DNA from: Alphaproteobacteria bacterium
Lineage (GTDB): Bacteria > Pseudomonadota > Alphaproteobacteria > Rhizobiales > Hyphomicrobiaceae
DNA: 7,865 nucleotides
NCBI GenBank assembly: GCA_005888525.1
Contig: VBAB01000168.1
Location: 1-7,865 of the forward strand
Direction of reading: 5' to 3'
Both the position numbers and the translations under genes were made by a program. Below, one piece after another: positions 1-6,369 of the stretch (its first letter is position 1; every line of letters begins with the position of its first letter). The notes below the pieces were generated by a model that was given only the letters and a program-made list of their open reading frames with translations, was not told where the DNA came from and searched no databases.

Positions 1-751
1 AGGCGATCCTTTCATCATCCCGAAGCCCGACGAGCCTTACGCCTCGCTCGCCAGGAAGCCGGCGCCGAAGCTCAGGATCGGCATCGTCCTTGACGAGCTG
101 GTCGGCATGAAGGTGGACCCGGAGGTCGCCGGCGCCGTCGAAGCGGCGGGAAAGACGCTGGCCGGCATGGGCCACACGGTGGAGCGTGCGAGCGTCGACA
201 TGGGCGGGCGGGACACGCTCGCGGCGGCCTTCGACATCTTCTTCTTCGGCTTCGACTCCCGCCTCGACGGCTACGCCAAGCGCAGCGGCCACAAGGTCGG
301 TCCGGACACGTTGGAGCCCGTGATCCTCTCGGTGTACGAGGCGGCAAAGGGCGTCACGCCGGCGCGCTTCATAGCCGCCATGAATATCGCCAACGTGGCC
401 CGGCGCAAGCTCGGGGCCTTCTACACGAAGTACGACATCTGGCTCTCGCCCACGACCTCGCGCGTGTCCGAGCCCTGGGGTCGCTATAACCTGTCGCGGC
501 CCGGCGCCGGCGCGCACAACATGATAGACGAGCTGTTCAAACCGCCCTGCCAGTACACGCTCCCGCACAACATCATGGGCACGCCGGCGATGTCGCTGCC
601 GCTCGCCATGCATTCGACCGGCGTGCCAGTGGGCGTACAGATTGCGGCCAAGCCGGCGGCCGAGCATCTGCTGCTGCAGCTGGCGACTGCGCTGGAGGCG
701 GCGATGCCCTGGAAGGGCCGCGTTCCCGTGCTGCATGTGTCGAAAGTGTGA
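1..751 (+). CDS. Amidase signature family hydrolase, C-terminal part (5' end outside window)
   Basis: The reading frame is open from base 2 to the TGA at 749-751, so the gene starts upstream of the window; about 249 residues are visible against roughly 450-500 for the family. The C-terminal hallmark of amidase-signature enzymes is clear: NIMGTPAMSLPL followed by GVPVGVQIAAKP and an AEHLLLQLATALE helix. The stretch DIWLSPTTSRVSEPWG is also typical of the family. These enzymes hydrolyse C-N amide bonds with a Ser-cisSer-Lys triad. The triad and the Gly/Ser-rich signature lie in the N-terminal half and cannot be checked here. The overall flavour (FDIFFFGFDSRLDGYAKRSG, the GTPAMSLPLA end) recalls 6-aminohexanoate-cyclic-dimer hydrolase-like amidases rather than GatA, but the substrate is not determinable. 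No signal peptide can be assessed. A small gene follows 57 nt downstream in the same direction and may be cotranscribed. Confidence 0.9.
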   Translation, partial: GDPFIIPKPDEPYASLARKPAPKLRIGIVLDELVGMKVDPEVAGAVEAAGKTLAGMGHTVERASVDMGGRDTLAAAFDIFFFGFDSRLDGYAKRSGHKVGPDTLEPVILSVYEAAKGVTPARFIAAMNIANVARRKLGAFYTKYDIWLSPTTSRVSEPWGRYNLSRPGAGAHNMIDELFKPPCQYTLPHNIMGTPAMSLPLAMHSTGVPVGVQIAAKPAAEHLLLQLATALEAAMPWKGRVPVLHVSKV

Positions 752-808
752 GGGGCCGTCAGTCCCCTACCGAGGCGATAGCGCTGTCTCGAAGATGTGG
801 AGTCCCGC

Positions 809-1069
809 ATGGCCCAAGTAGCGATCCAAGAAGGATTTGAGGTGTTTGCGTCCGAGACAGGCAAGCCCTTTGGGGCCGTCCGCCAGGTGTCGCCGCACGG
901 CCGGCCGGAACTGGTGATCTATGTCGAGAATTCCGGCGAATACACGGTGCCGCTGGCTGCGGTTGCCGCCGTGCACCCGCAAAAGGTCCTCTTGAACGTC
1001 GCCAAGCTCGACAAGCGCCTGCGCGCCGCAATCGGCCATGCCCACGACGCCGAGGACCCCAACATCTGA
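809..1069 (+). CDS. Small conserved-type hypothetical protein, 86 aa
   Basis: This is a short, soluble, plausible protein beginning MAQVAIQEGFEVFASETG and ending HAHDAEDPNI. I chose ATG 809 because GGAG at 799-802 stands 6 nt upstream of it. A GTG at 797 in the same frame has no comparable Shine-Dalgarno and would place that motif inside the gene. The alternating hydrophobic pattern (FEVFAS, GAVRQVSP, ELVIYVENSGEYTVPLAAVAAVH, KVLLNV) predicts a small beta-rich fold. It resembles PRC-barrel-like proteins, in which a strand pair is followed by a '-VP-AV-V' segment and then a 'KV-L' strand; that assignment is only by eye. There are no catalytic motifs, membrane segments or signal peptide. It lies 57 nt after the amidase, same strand, and converges on the AAA+ gene. 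The function is unknown. Confidence 0.75.
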   Translation: MAQVAIQEGFEVFASETGKPFGAVRQVSPHGRPELVIYVENSGEYTVPLAAVAAVHPQKVLLNVAKLDKRLRAAIGHAHDAEDPNI

Positions 1070-1076
1070 GCCTTTT

Positions 1077-1107
1077 TCCCTCTCCCCGTTCTTCACGGGG
1101 AGAGGGA
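1077..1107. repeat. Stable palindromic repeat between convergent genes (CCCTCTCCCC family, copy 1)
   Basis: Bases 1077-1089 pair perfectly with 1095-1107 (13 bp, core CCCTCTCCCCGT / ACGGGGAGAGGG) around the 5-nt loop 1090-1094. The stem can lengthen by three pairs (one G-T) using the T-run before it. It fills most of the 46-nt gap between two convergent stop codons, so it would form in both transcripts and could protect or end both mRNAs. No T-tract follows the stem on either strand, so it is not a classical intrinsic terminator. It is the reverse complement of copy 3 (6424-6452) with a single difference, loop included, which marks a dispersed repeat rather than a local structure. Confidence 0.85.
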
Positions 1108-1115
1108 GAAATCCC

Positions 1116-4100
1116 CTATGACAGACTGGCGGCGATCAGGTCGAAGTCGCCGCGCAGCACGGCGTCGAGCTTGCCCGTGCGCCAACTGCCGTTCATGTTG
1201 CGCACGAGTGGGGACGGCTCGCTGCGGTAGCGGCGCACGACCGCATGCGGCTGCAGCCCGCGACCAAGAGCTTCGGTCAGCGCACTGCGGAATTTGTCTG
1301 CCGGCAGATCGCCCAGCGGAGCGATGGCGAGCCGGACCCGCGCGGCTGCCCGGGTGGAACCGCTCTTCTCGTCCGCCAGCTCCAGGACGTGCAGGCCTAC
1401 CTCCTGCGCCAGCAGGCGATGGGCGCCGAAGCCGCTGATGACCAGCCAAGGGAGATTGCGCGGCGTGTCGGCGGCGATCTCTGCCAGCTGCATGTGCCTG
1501 CTGTCCGCCCACGCCCGGTACATGTCGAGCAGCTGCACGCACCAGCGTCGCGTCGCCTCGTTCTCGCTCGGCCGTTCGAAAGCCGGCTCGACCACGAGGG
1601 CAACCTCGATCGGGGCCGACTCCATCACATCCTTGATGCCCTCTTTGAGCAAATGCAGCTGCAACGCCAGTCGGCCGACCAGCTCGCGGGAGTATTTGCC
1701 GGTGCGCTCCGTCCCCTTGGCGAGGCGGGCGCGCAGAGACTCCGCTGTCGCCGCAGCGGTCTTCACCCGATCCATCAGCGCCAGACGCGCAAGTGTCTCG
1801 TACCGGTCCGGCCGGCTCCAGAAATCCGCGGGCGTCATCTGGTCCGTGAGGGCGCCCTTCAAGTCCTCCCACCGCGACGAGGCCAGAGTTCCGGCGACAC
1901 CGGCATGCTCTTCCTGCAAGGTCTCGAGCTCGATCTGGGATCCCTCCGGTGCAAGGATCATCTCCGGCAAGGTGGGCGCTAGCGCGATGGCGCTCTTGGC
2001 CGCCGGCACCGGATTGCCGGCCGCCCCGCTGTTGGGGTCGACGAACTCGGTCTGGATCGCCCGACCGTCGCTGCGGATGAAGACGAACTGGTCGCCTTCC
2101 GGGAACCTCCGCTCCACGATGGTGGCGGCGAGCGGGGCGATCAAATACTGGTCGATCGCACGCTTCAGGGGCCTCGCTCCCATCTCCGCCGAGAACCCCT
2201 TCTCCAGCAGGAAGTCCTGCGCGGAGGCCTCCCACTCCACCGCCCATTCGCGGTACTTCAGGCCGCGCCGCTCCAGCACGCGGTTGAGCTCCTTCTTGAG
2301 GATCTCGCGCATCAGGTCGCGCGTCAGGGGGCGGAACACGATCACCTTGTCGAGCCGGTTCTGGAACTCGGGGCGGAAGGTCTGGCCGATCGCACGCATG
2401 ATCTGGCCATCCGTGAAGGCGTCCGCCGTGGGCGCGAAGCCGAGCCCCGAGGTGCGGTGGCTGGTGGCGCCGAGGTTGGTCGTGAGGATGATGATGCAAT
2501 GGCGGAAGTCGGCGACGTGCCCCATGGCGTCCGTCAGCCGACCGTCGTCGAACACCTGCAGGAAGAGATCCCAGATCGAGGCGTGCGCCTTCTCGAACTC
2601 GTCGAGCAGGACCACGGAGAAGGGCTGCTTGCGCACGCGGTTGATGAGCGAGTCGGTGTCGTCGCCGCCCAGGATTTTGTGCGTGGTCTCGGCGGTCTGG
2701 AACTCGCTCATGTCGAGGCGGATCATCCGGTCGACCGAGCCGAAGAGATATTCGGCGACGGTTTTCGCAAGCTCCGTTTTGCCCGTGCCGGTGGAGCCGG
2801 CGAACAGGAACACGCCGATCGGCTTGCCGGGATCGTTGAGGCCCGCCTTGAGCATGGTGATGCGATCGACGATAGCACCCACCGCCTCGTCCTGGCCGAT
2901 GACGCGGCTCGTGAAGTAGTCGCGGATCGAGGCCAGATCGACGCGCTCCTTGTTGTCGAGGATCGAGACGGGAAGGCCGGTGAGTTGCGCCAGGGTCACG
3001 ATCACGTCGTGGGATTGGATTGCTGCGCTGCCGCTTTTGAGCACGCGGTTGGCCGTCAGCTTGATGAGATCGAGCACGGAGCCCGGAAAATTGGCGGCGC
3101 TCAAATACTGCCGCGCGGAGCTGAGCGCGACGGGCACGCAGTCGGGATCGATCTCCAGCTCGCCCTCGTCCGCCAGGCGGCCGACCCAGGCCAGTGCCAG
3201 CGCCGTCGTCTCCTCCTGGGACTGCGGCTCGAGACGAACGGCTTCGAACAGGCTGCGCAGCGTGGGACGCAGCTGCAGCAGGCGTGCCGTGCTCGTCGGC
3301 GTCGCTTCCGTCCACACGATCAGCCTGCCGGAGACGACTGCCGGAAGGATCTGGTCGAGCACGCTCGCCGCCTGCCCCTGATGCGTGCCGCTGCGCGCCA
3401 TTTGCAGGATGTCGGGGATATACCAGATGAGCTTCTTGGCGGCCGCCAGCTCTTCCACGGTGCGCTGGATGCGCCCTTCGAGCTGGCCGAACCACTGCTG
3501 GCCCGCCATCAGGTCGGCCGCGCCGGCTTCGAACACCGTCCAGCCCTCGCCCTCGAGTCGTTCGGCCAGCAGGCGCAGGAACGTCGTCTTGCCCACCCGA
3601 TGCTCGCCGCTCACGAGCAGCGATCGCGTGGGCGTCTGCAGCGACGCCGCCTCGGCCGCCACCAGCGCCTCCTGCCACGCCTCGGGCTCGATCAGGAGCT
3701 CTCTGTCCTTCCGGTCCGCCCAGAACCGCCCGAACGAGGCAAGAAACGTGCGATCGACCCTGGCGTGCTGGACGCTGTCGAGCTGCCGGATGAGCGCGGT
3801 GGCGTGCGCGTGATGAACGCGCTGGAGAAATGCCCTGATCTGGGCCGGCGGGGATGCATAGCTGGCGCCGAGCGCGGAGCCGAACGCGGGCGAGTCTCCC
3901 AGCCGCTCCCGCTCGGCGAAGTAGTCGCGGAAGAGCCCCGGCACGATCAGATTGTCGCCCCACCAATCCTTGGCCCCGGCCACGGGATCGCCCACCGGCG
4001 GCCGCGGCTCGACAGCGAGGAGGTACGCAAGCGCGAAGTAGATCGGCCACGGGTAGAGCTTCTCGAAGTGCGCGACGACCTGGTCGCCGCGCTCGCTGCG

Positions 4101-4499
4101 GTCGGCGCGCCGTCTCAGCGCGGCGAGGGCCGCGCACGCCAGCGGCCAGTTGGCGCCGAGCGCGTATTGCATGACCGTGTCGAGGGGCACGCCGGGGTCT
4201 TCCAGCAGCCTGACGGCTTCCGCGAACTGCGGTTGGTCCTCGAGCTCGCGCGGGTGCGCGAGATTGGAGGCCAGGGGGGAGAACACGGTCTCCAAGCCGT
4301 GCAGGCGCGTGGAGAGCGACGTTGCCGCGGCCGCCGTGCCGGCGTCCGAGGTCGCTCGAGCGGTGGATGGGGGTGTGCCCGGATCGATCGCTGCGGGCTG
4401 AGGCTGCGCGGGCCACGGCCACGAGAGCTTCCAGCCCGCCCGCGTCGCGAGCCACAGCCCGACGGCCAGACCGACAACGATAGTGAGGAGATACTCCAA
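1116..4499 (-). CDS. Membrane-anchored ClpA/B-like double AAA+ ATPase with C-terminal RF2-like domain lacking GGQ
   Basis: The protein has 1127 residues. A hydrophobic helix (about 3-19), followed by Arg/Lys, predicts an inner-membrane anchor with the rest in the cytosol; a Pro/Ala linker (28-60) and an unrecognised helical region (65-270) follow. AAA+ module 1 (about 271-485) has Walker A GEHRVGKT (298-305), an aromatic QWFG pore-loop candidate (335-338) and a degenerate Walker B (IWYIPDI, 358-364). Module 2 (about 520-725) has GSTGTGKT (568-575), LLDEFEK (631-637), sensor-1 Asn675, NRLD (714-717) and sensor-2 GARPLKR (774-780), then a ClpB-type small domain to about 810. There is no Clp N-domain and no middle coiled coil. 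Residues 875-1127 resemble release factor 2 without its catalytic domain. Start: TTG 4499, because TGAGG overlapping the upstream stop is 7 nt away and no in-frame ATG/GTG is near. It follows gpt by 9 nt, so translational coupling is likely. Function unknown; chaperone or protease-partner activity is inference. Confidence 0.88.
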   Translation of the reverse strand: MEYLLTIVVGLAVGLWLATRAGWKLSWPWPAQPQPAAIDPGTPPSTARATSDAGTAAAATSLSTRLHGLETVFSPLASNLAHPRELEDQPQFAEAVRLLEDPGVPLDTVMQYALGANWPLACAALAALRRRADRSERGDQVVAHFEKLYPWPIYFALAYLLAVEPRPPVGDPVAGAKDWWGDNLIVPGLFRDYFAERERLGDSPAFGSALGASYASPPAQIRAFLQRVHHAHATALIRQLDSVQHARVDRTFLASFGRFWADRKDRELLIEPEAWQEALVAAEAASLQTPTRSLLVSGEHRVGKTTFLRLLAERLEGEGWTVFEAGAADLMAGQQWFGQLEGRIQRTVEELAAAKKLIWYIPDILQMARSGTHQGQAASVLDQILPAVVSGRLIVWTEATPTSTARLLQLRPTLRSLFEAVRLEPQSQEETTALALAWVGRLADEGELEIDPDCVPVALSSARQYLSAANFPGSVLDLIKLTANRVLKSGSAAIQSHDVIVTLAQLTGLPVSILDNKERVDLASIRDYFTSRVIGQDEAVGAIVDRITMLKAGLNDPGKPIGVFLFAGSTGTGKTELAKTVAEYLFGSVDRMIRLDMSEFQTAETTHKILGGDDTDSLINRVRKQPFSVVLLDEFEKAHASIWDLFLQVFDDGRLTDAMGHVADFRHCIIILTTNLGATSHRTSGLGFAPTADAFTDGQIMRAIGQTFRPEFQNRLDKVIVFRPLTRDLMREILKKELNRVLERRGLKYREWAVEWEASAQDFLLEKGFSAEMGARPLKRAIDQYLIAPLAATIVERRFPEGDQFVFIRSDGRAIQTEFVDPNSGAAGNPVPAAKSAIALAPTLPEMILAPEGSQIELETLQEEHAGVAGTLASSRWEDLKGALTDQMTPADFWSRPDRYETLARLALMDRVKTAAATAESLRARLAKGTERTGKYSRELVGRLALQLHLLKEGIKDVMESAPIEVALVVEPAFERPSENEATRRWCVQLLDMYRAWADSRHMQLAEIAADTPRNLPWLVISGFGAHRLLAQEVGLHVLELADEKSGSTRAAARVRLAIAPLGDLPADKFRSALTEALGRGLQPHAVVRRYRSEPSPLVRNMNGSWRTGKLDAVLRGDFDLIAASLS

Positions 4500-4508
4500 G
4501 TCCTCGCC

Positions 4509-5030
4509 TCAGCTTTTCTTCGCCTGGCGCGTCCCGTCGCTGATGGGCTCCACGTATTGCAGATCCAGGTCCCAGGGGAAGAAGATCCAGGTGTCCTGCG
4601 AGACCTCTGTTATGAACGTGTGGCACATCGGAGCGCCCGCCGGTTTGGCGTAGACGGTGGCGAAATGCGCGTCGGGCAGCATCTCGCGCACGAGCTTGGC
4701 CGTCTTGCCGGTGTCGGTGAGGTCGTCGATCAGCAGCACGCCCTTGCCCCTGCCGTTGCCGATGGCGGCGATGGAAGGCGCAATGGTCTTGAGCACCTCA
4801 ATGTCGCCCTGGTGCAAGTAGTCGTGGTAGCTGGCGACGCACACCGTCTCGACCAGCTTGAGCTCGAGCTCCCGCGCCACGATGGCCGCCGGCACCAGCC
4901 CTCCGCGCGTGATGCAGACGATGGCCTCGAACGGACCCTTGTCGGCCAGCCGCCAGGCCAGCGCACGCGCATCGCGGTGGAACTGGTCCCAGGAGACGGG
5001 AAAGGACTTGCGAGAGCCGGGCTGGACCAT
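4509..5030 (-). CDS. gpt: Xanthine (guanine) phosphoribosyltransferase
   Basis: The 173-residue product matches the E. coli Gpt pattern along its length: VSWDQFHRDARALAWRL near the N-terminus, TRGGLVPAAIVAREL (41-55), the PRPP-binding loop VLLIDDLTDTGKT (98-110), AHFATVYAKPAG (121-132) and QDTWIFFPWD (145-154). E. coli Gpt is 152 residues; the extra length is at the termini and in a loop near 70-95. The enzyme transfers ribose-5-phosphate from PRPP to xanthine or guanine (purine salvage, XMP/GMP formation) in the cytosol, often membrane-associated. I chose ATG 5030 because a GGGGGGTG run lies just upstream; longer versions of this frame run antisense through the binding-protein gene and are spurious. 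It is the first gene of a minus-strand pair, with the AAA+ gene beginning 9 nt after its stop. It is transcribed divergently from the ABC transporter. Preference for xanthine over guanine cannot be judged from sequence. Confidence 0.93.
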   Translation of the reverse strand: MVQPGSRKSFPVSWDQFHRDARALAWRLADKGPFEAIVCITRGGLVPAAIVARELELKLVETVCVASYHDYLHQGDIEVLKTIAPSIAAIGNGRGKGVLLIDDLTDTGKTAKLVREMLPDAHFATVYAKPAGAPMCHTFITEVSQDTWIFFPWDLDLQYVEPISDGTRQAKKS

Positions 5031-5042
5031 GGTGCACCCCCC

Positions 5043-5074
5043 AATCTGACGAGCCGATGCCCCGTGGGCTTGCC
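5043..5074. repeat. Imperfect direct repeat, copy A, upstream of gpt
   Basis: It begins AATCTGACGAGCCGATGC and matches copy B (5121-5152) at 23 of the first 28 positions, followed by a one-base offset. The start-to-start period is 78 nt. It lies 13 nt upstream of the gpt start in the divergent intergenic region. Such spacing could suit paired regulator sites, but it may equally be a remnant of a local duplication. Confidence 0.6.
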
Positions 5075-5120
5075 TCACTTCTTCGGGCAAATCAATGCGC
5101 AGGCGGGCAAGAGCGAGCCA

Positions 5121-5152
5121 AATCTGCCGAACCGATGGCCAGTCGGCTGCCC
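5121..5152. repeat. Imperfect direct repeat, copy B, divergent intergenic region
   Basis: It begins AATCTGCCGAACCGATGG and is the partner of copy A (5043-5074). Both copies share the core AATCTG-CGA-CCGATG and a GT-GGCT block. This copy contains CCGA...TCGG, a short imperfect dyad. No promoter consensus that I would trust is visible next to it. Confidence 0.6.
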
Positions 5153-5176
5153 AAAAGTCATGCAACCCGCCATTCT

Positions 5177-5189
5177 GCACAAAAAGTGC
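5177..5189. promoter_or_regulatory. Small palindrome GCAC-AAAAA-GTGC, possible operator
   Basis: A perfect 4-bp dyad with an A5 spacer lies about 100 nt upstream of the binding-protein start in the shared gpt/ABC upstream region. A TAAGAT at 5215-5220 could serve as a weak -10 element for the transporter, but no convincing -35 accompanies it. A dyad this short can arise by chance, so the regulatory role is a guess. Confidence 0.2.
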
Positions 5190-5288
5190 TTCCCGGCGAG
5201 GCTTCAGCCGCCGATAAGATTGTGCCGGGGCATGTCGAGGGATCTCCTGCTGGCGATCGAGCCAAGCAGCTGCAAGAGGGGAGCGTTC

Positions 5289-6323
5289 ATGATCCATCCA
5301 TTCGATCTCAGCAAACCTGCCGCACTGGCCTGTGCGCTCGCCATCCTGGCCGGCACTGCCGTCAGCACCAGGGCGCAGACGGCCGTGAAGTTCACGCTCG
5401 ATTGGCGCTTCGAAGGCCCGGCCGCGCCGTTCACGGTGGCGCTCGACAAGGGCTACTTCAAAGCCGAGGGTCTCGATGTCACCATCGACACGGGCAACGG
5501 CTCGCGCGAGTCGATCCCCCGCGTCGCCTCCGGCACCTACGACATCGGCACCGGCGACGTGAACTCGCTCATCCGCTTCCGCGACGAGAACCCGTCGATC
5601 GATCTCAAGGCCGTCATGATGGTCTACGACCGGCCGCCGTTCGCCATCGTCGGCCGCAAGAGCAAGGGCATCACCGCGGACCCGAAGAGCCTCGTCGGCA
5701 AGAAGTTCGGCGCGCCGGCCGCCGACGGCGCCTACGCCCAATGGCCGATCTTCAAGACCGTCAACGCGCTCGACGACAGCGCCATGAAATTCGAGAACGT
5801 CGGCTTCCCCGTGCGCGAGCCGATGCTGGCCTCGGGCGAGGTCGATGCCGTGTTCGGCTTCTCCTTCTCCGTCTACATGAACCTGAAATCGCGTGGATTG
5901 CCGGCCGACGATATCGTCCTCATGCTCATGAGCGATCACGGCGTCGAGCTCTATGGCAACGTGTTGATGGTGAGCCCGAAGTTCGCCGCCGACAAGCCCG
6001 AGGCGGTCAAGGGCTTCATCAAGGCCCTCACCAAGGGTCTGCGCGACACCGCCGCCGATCCGGCTGCGGCCACCGCCACCGTGATCAAGCGCAACGACGT
6101 GGCCAAGCAGGACGTGGAGAAGGAGCGCCTCGAGCTGTCGCTGGCGCAGAACTTCGTCACGCCGTGGGTCAAGGCCAACGGCTACGGCGGCATCGACAAG
6201 GCCCGTTTCGCCAAGTCGATCGATCAGATCGGGCTCACCTTCACCTTCAAGTCGAAGCCGAAGGTCGAGGACATCTTCACCGAGGCGTTCCTGCCGCCGC
6301 CCGCCGACCGCAAGATCAACTGA
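5289..6323 (+). CDS. ABC transporter periplasmic substrate-binding protein (NitT/TauT, NMT1/THI5-like)
   Basis: The product has 344 residues. Residues 1-29 form a Sec-type signal peptide: hydrophobic core AALACALAILAGTAV, with likely cleavage after TRA at 27-29. The mature protein opens with VKFTLDWRFEGPAAPFTVA, then DKGYFKAEGLDVTI and VASGTYDIGTGDVNSLI, the order typical of NMT1/THI5-like binding proteins serving nitrate, taurine, sulfonate or pyrimidine importers. The later GKKFGAPAADGAYAQWPIF and SGEVDAVFGF are also usual for the family. It should bind its ligand in the periplasm and deliver it to the permease. I chose ATG 5289 because AGAGGGGAG (5275-5283) lies 5 nt upstream; an in-frame ATG at 5232 would add 19 residues before the signal peptide and has a poorer site. 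The ATPase and permease genes follow on the same strand. The ligand is not predictable; a pyrimidine or sulfonate type is possible. Confidence 0.92.
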   Translation: MIHPFDLSKPAALACALAILAGTAVSTRAQTAVKFTLDWRFEGPAAPFTVALDKGYFKAEGLDVTIDTGNGSRESIPRVASGTYDIGTGDVNSLIRFRDENPSIDLKAVMMVYDRPPFAIVGRKSKGITADPKSLVGKKFGAPAADGAYAQWPIFKTVNALDDSAMKFENVGFPVREPMLASGEVDAVFGFSFSVYMNLKSRGLPADDIVLMLMSDHGVELYGNVLMVSPKFAADKPEAVKGFIKALTKGLRDTAADPAAATATVIKRNDVAKQDVEKERLELSLAQNFVTPWVKANGYGGIDKARFAKSIDQIGLTFTFKSKPKVEDIFTEAFLPPPADRKIN

Positions 6324-6334
6324 CGTGGAGCTTC

Positions 6335-6369
6335 CCCTCTCCCCATTCTTTTTCGGAATGGGGAGAGGG
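6335..6369 (+). repeat. Hairpin repeat after the binding-protein gene (CCCTCTCCCC family, copy 2)
   Basis: Bases 6335-6348 pair with 6356-6369 over 14 perfect base pairs (CCCTCTCCCCATTC / GAATGGGGAGAGGG) around the 7-nt loop 6349-6355. It starts 11 nt after the binding-protein stop. A stem this stable at an operon's first gene boundary would protect the upstream message from 3' exonucleases and could raise the binding protein over the ATPase, as is usual for importers. The GGGGAGAGGG arm is shared with the long inverted repeat that follows. Confidence 0.85.

Noticed and set aside
797..808. GTG 797 as start of the small hypothetical gene
   Set aside because: It would place the GGAG at 799-802 inside the gene, while that motif is 6 nt from ATG 809; no ribosome site precedes 797.
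1077..1107. An intrinsic terminator for the convergent genes
   Set aside because: The stem is strong, but neither strand has a T-tract after it (GAGAAAT on plus, AAAAAGG on minus). I kept it as a repeat that may still block or protect RNA ends.
1294..2919. A 541-residue plus-strand frame antisense to the AAA+ gene
   Set aside because: It is Ser/Arg-rich with no motif or plausible start context; it is the complement of a strongly coding region.
1116..4499. An ordinary ClpB disaggregase or a T6SS ClpV
   Set aside because: It lacks the Clp N-domain, middle coiled coil, module-1 Walker B and module-2 pore loop; it has a membrane helix and an RF2-like C-terminus; no type VI secretion genes are nearby.
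1093..4626. A 1177-residue minus-strand frame in another phase of the AAA+ locus
   Set aside because: It is an Arg/Gly/Ala-rich shadow with no domain, while the frame at 1116-4499 carries Walker, sensor and RF2-like motifs throughout.
2457..5288. A 1288-residue plus-strand frame joining an antisense region to the binding protein
   Set aside because: The part before 5289 is antisense to the AAA+ and gpt genes, is rich in Arg, Gly and Ala with no recognisable domain, and ends in a normal signal peptide with its own Shine-Dalgarno. It is open only because of high GC.
5232..5288. ATG 5232 as start of the binding protein
   Set aside because: It adds 19 residues with charged and polar stretches before the signal peptide. 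AGAGGGGAG at 5275-5283 points to ATG 5289.
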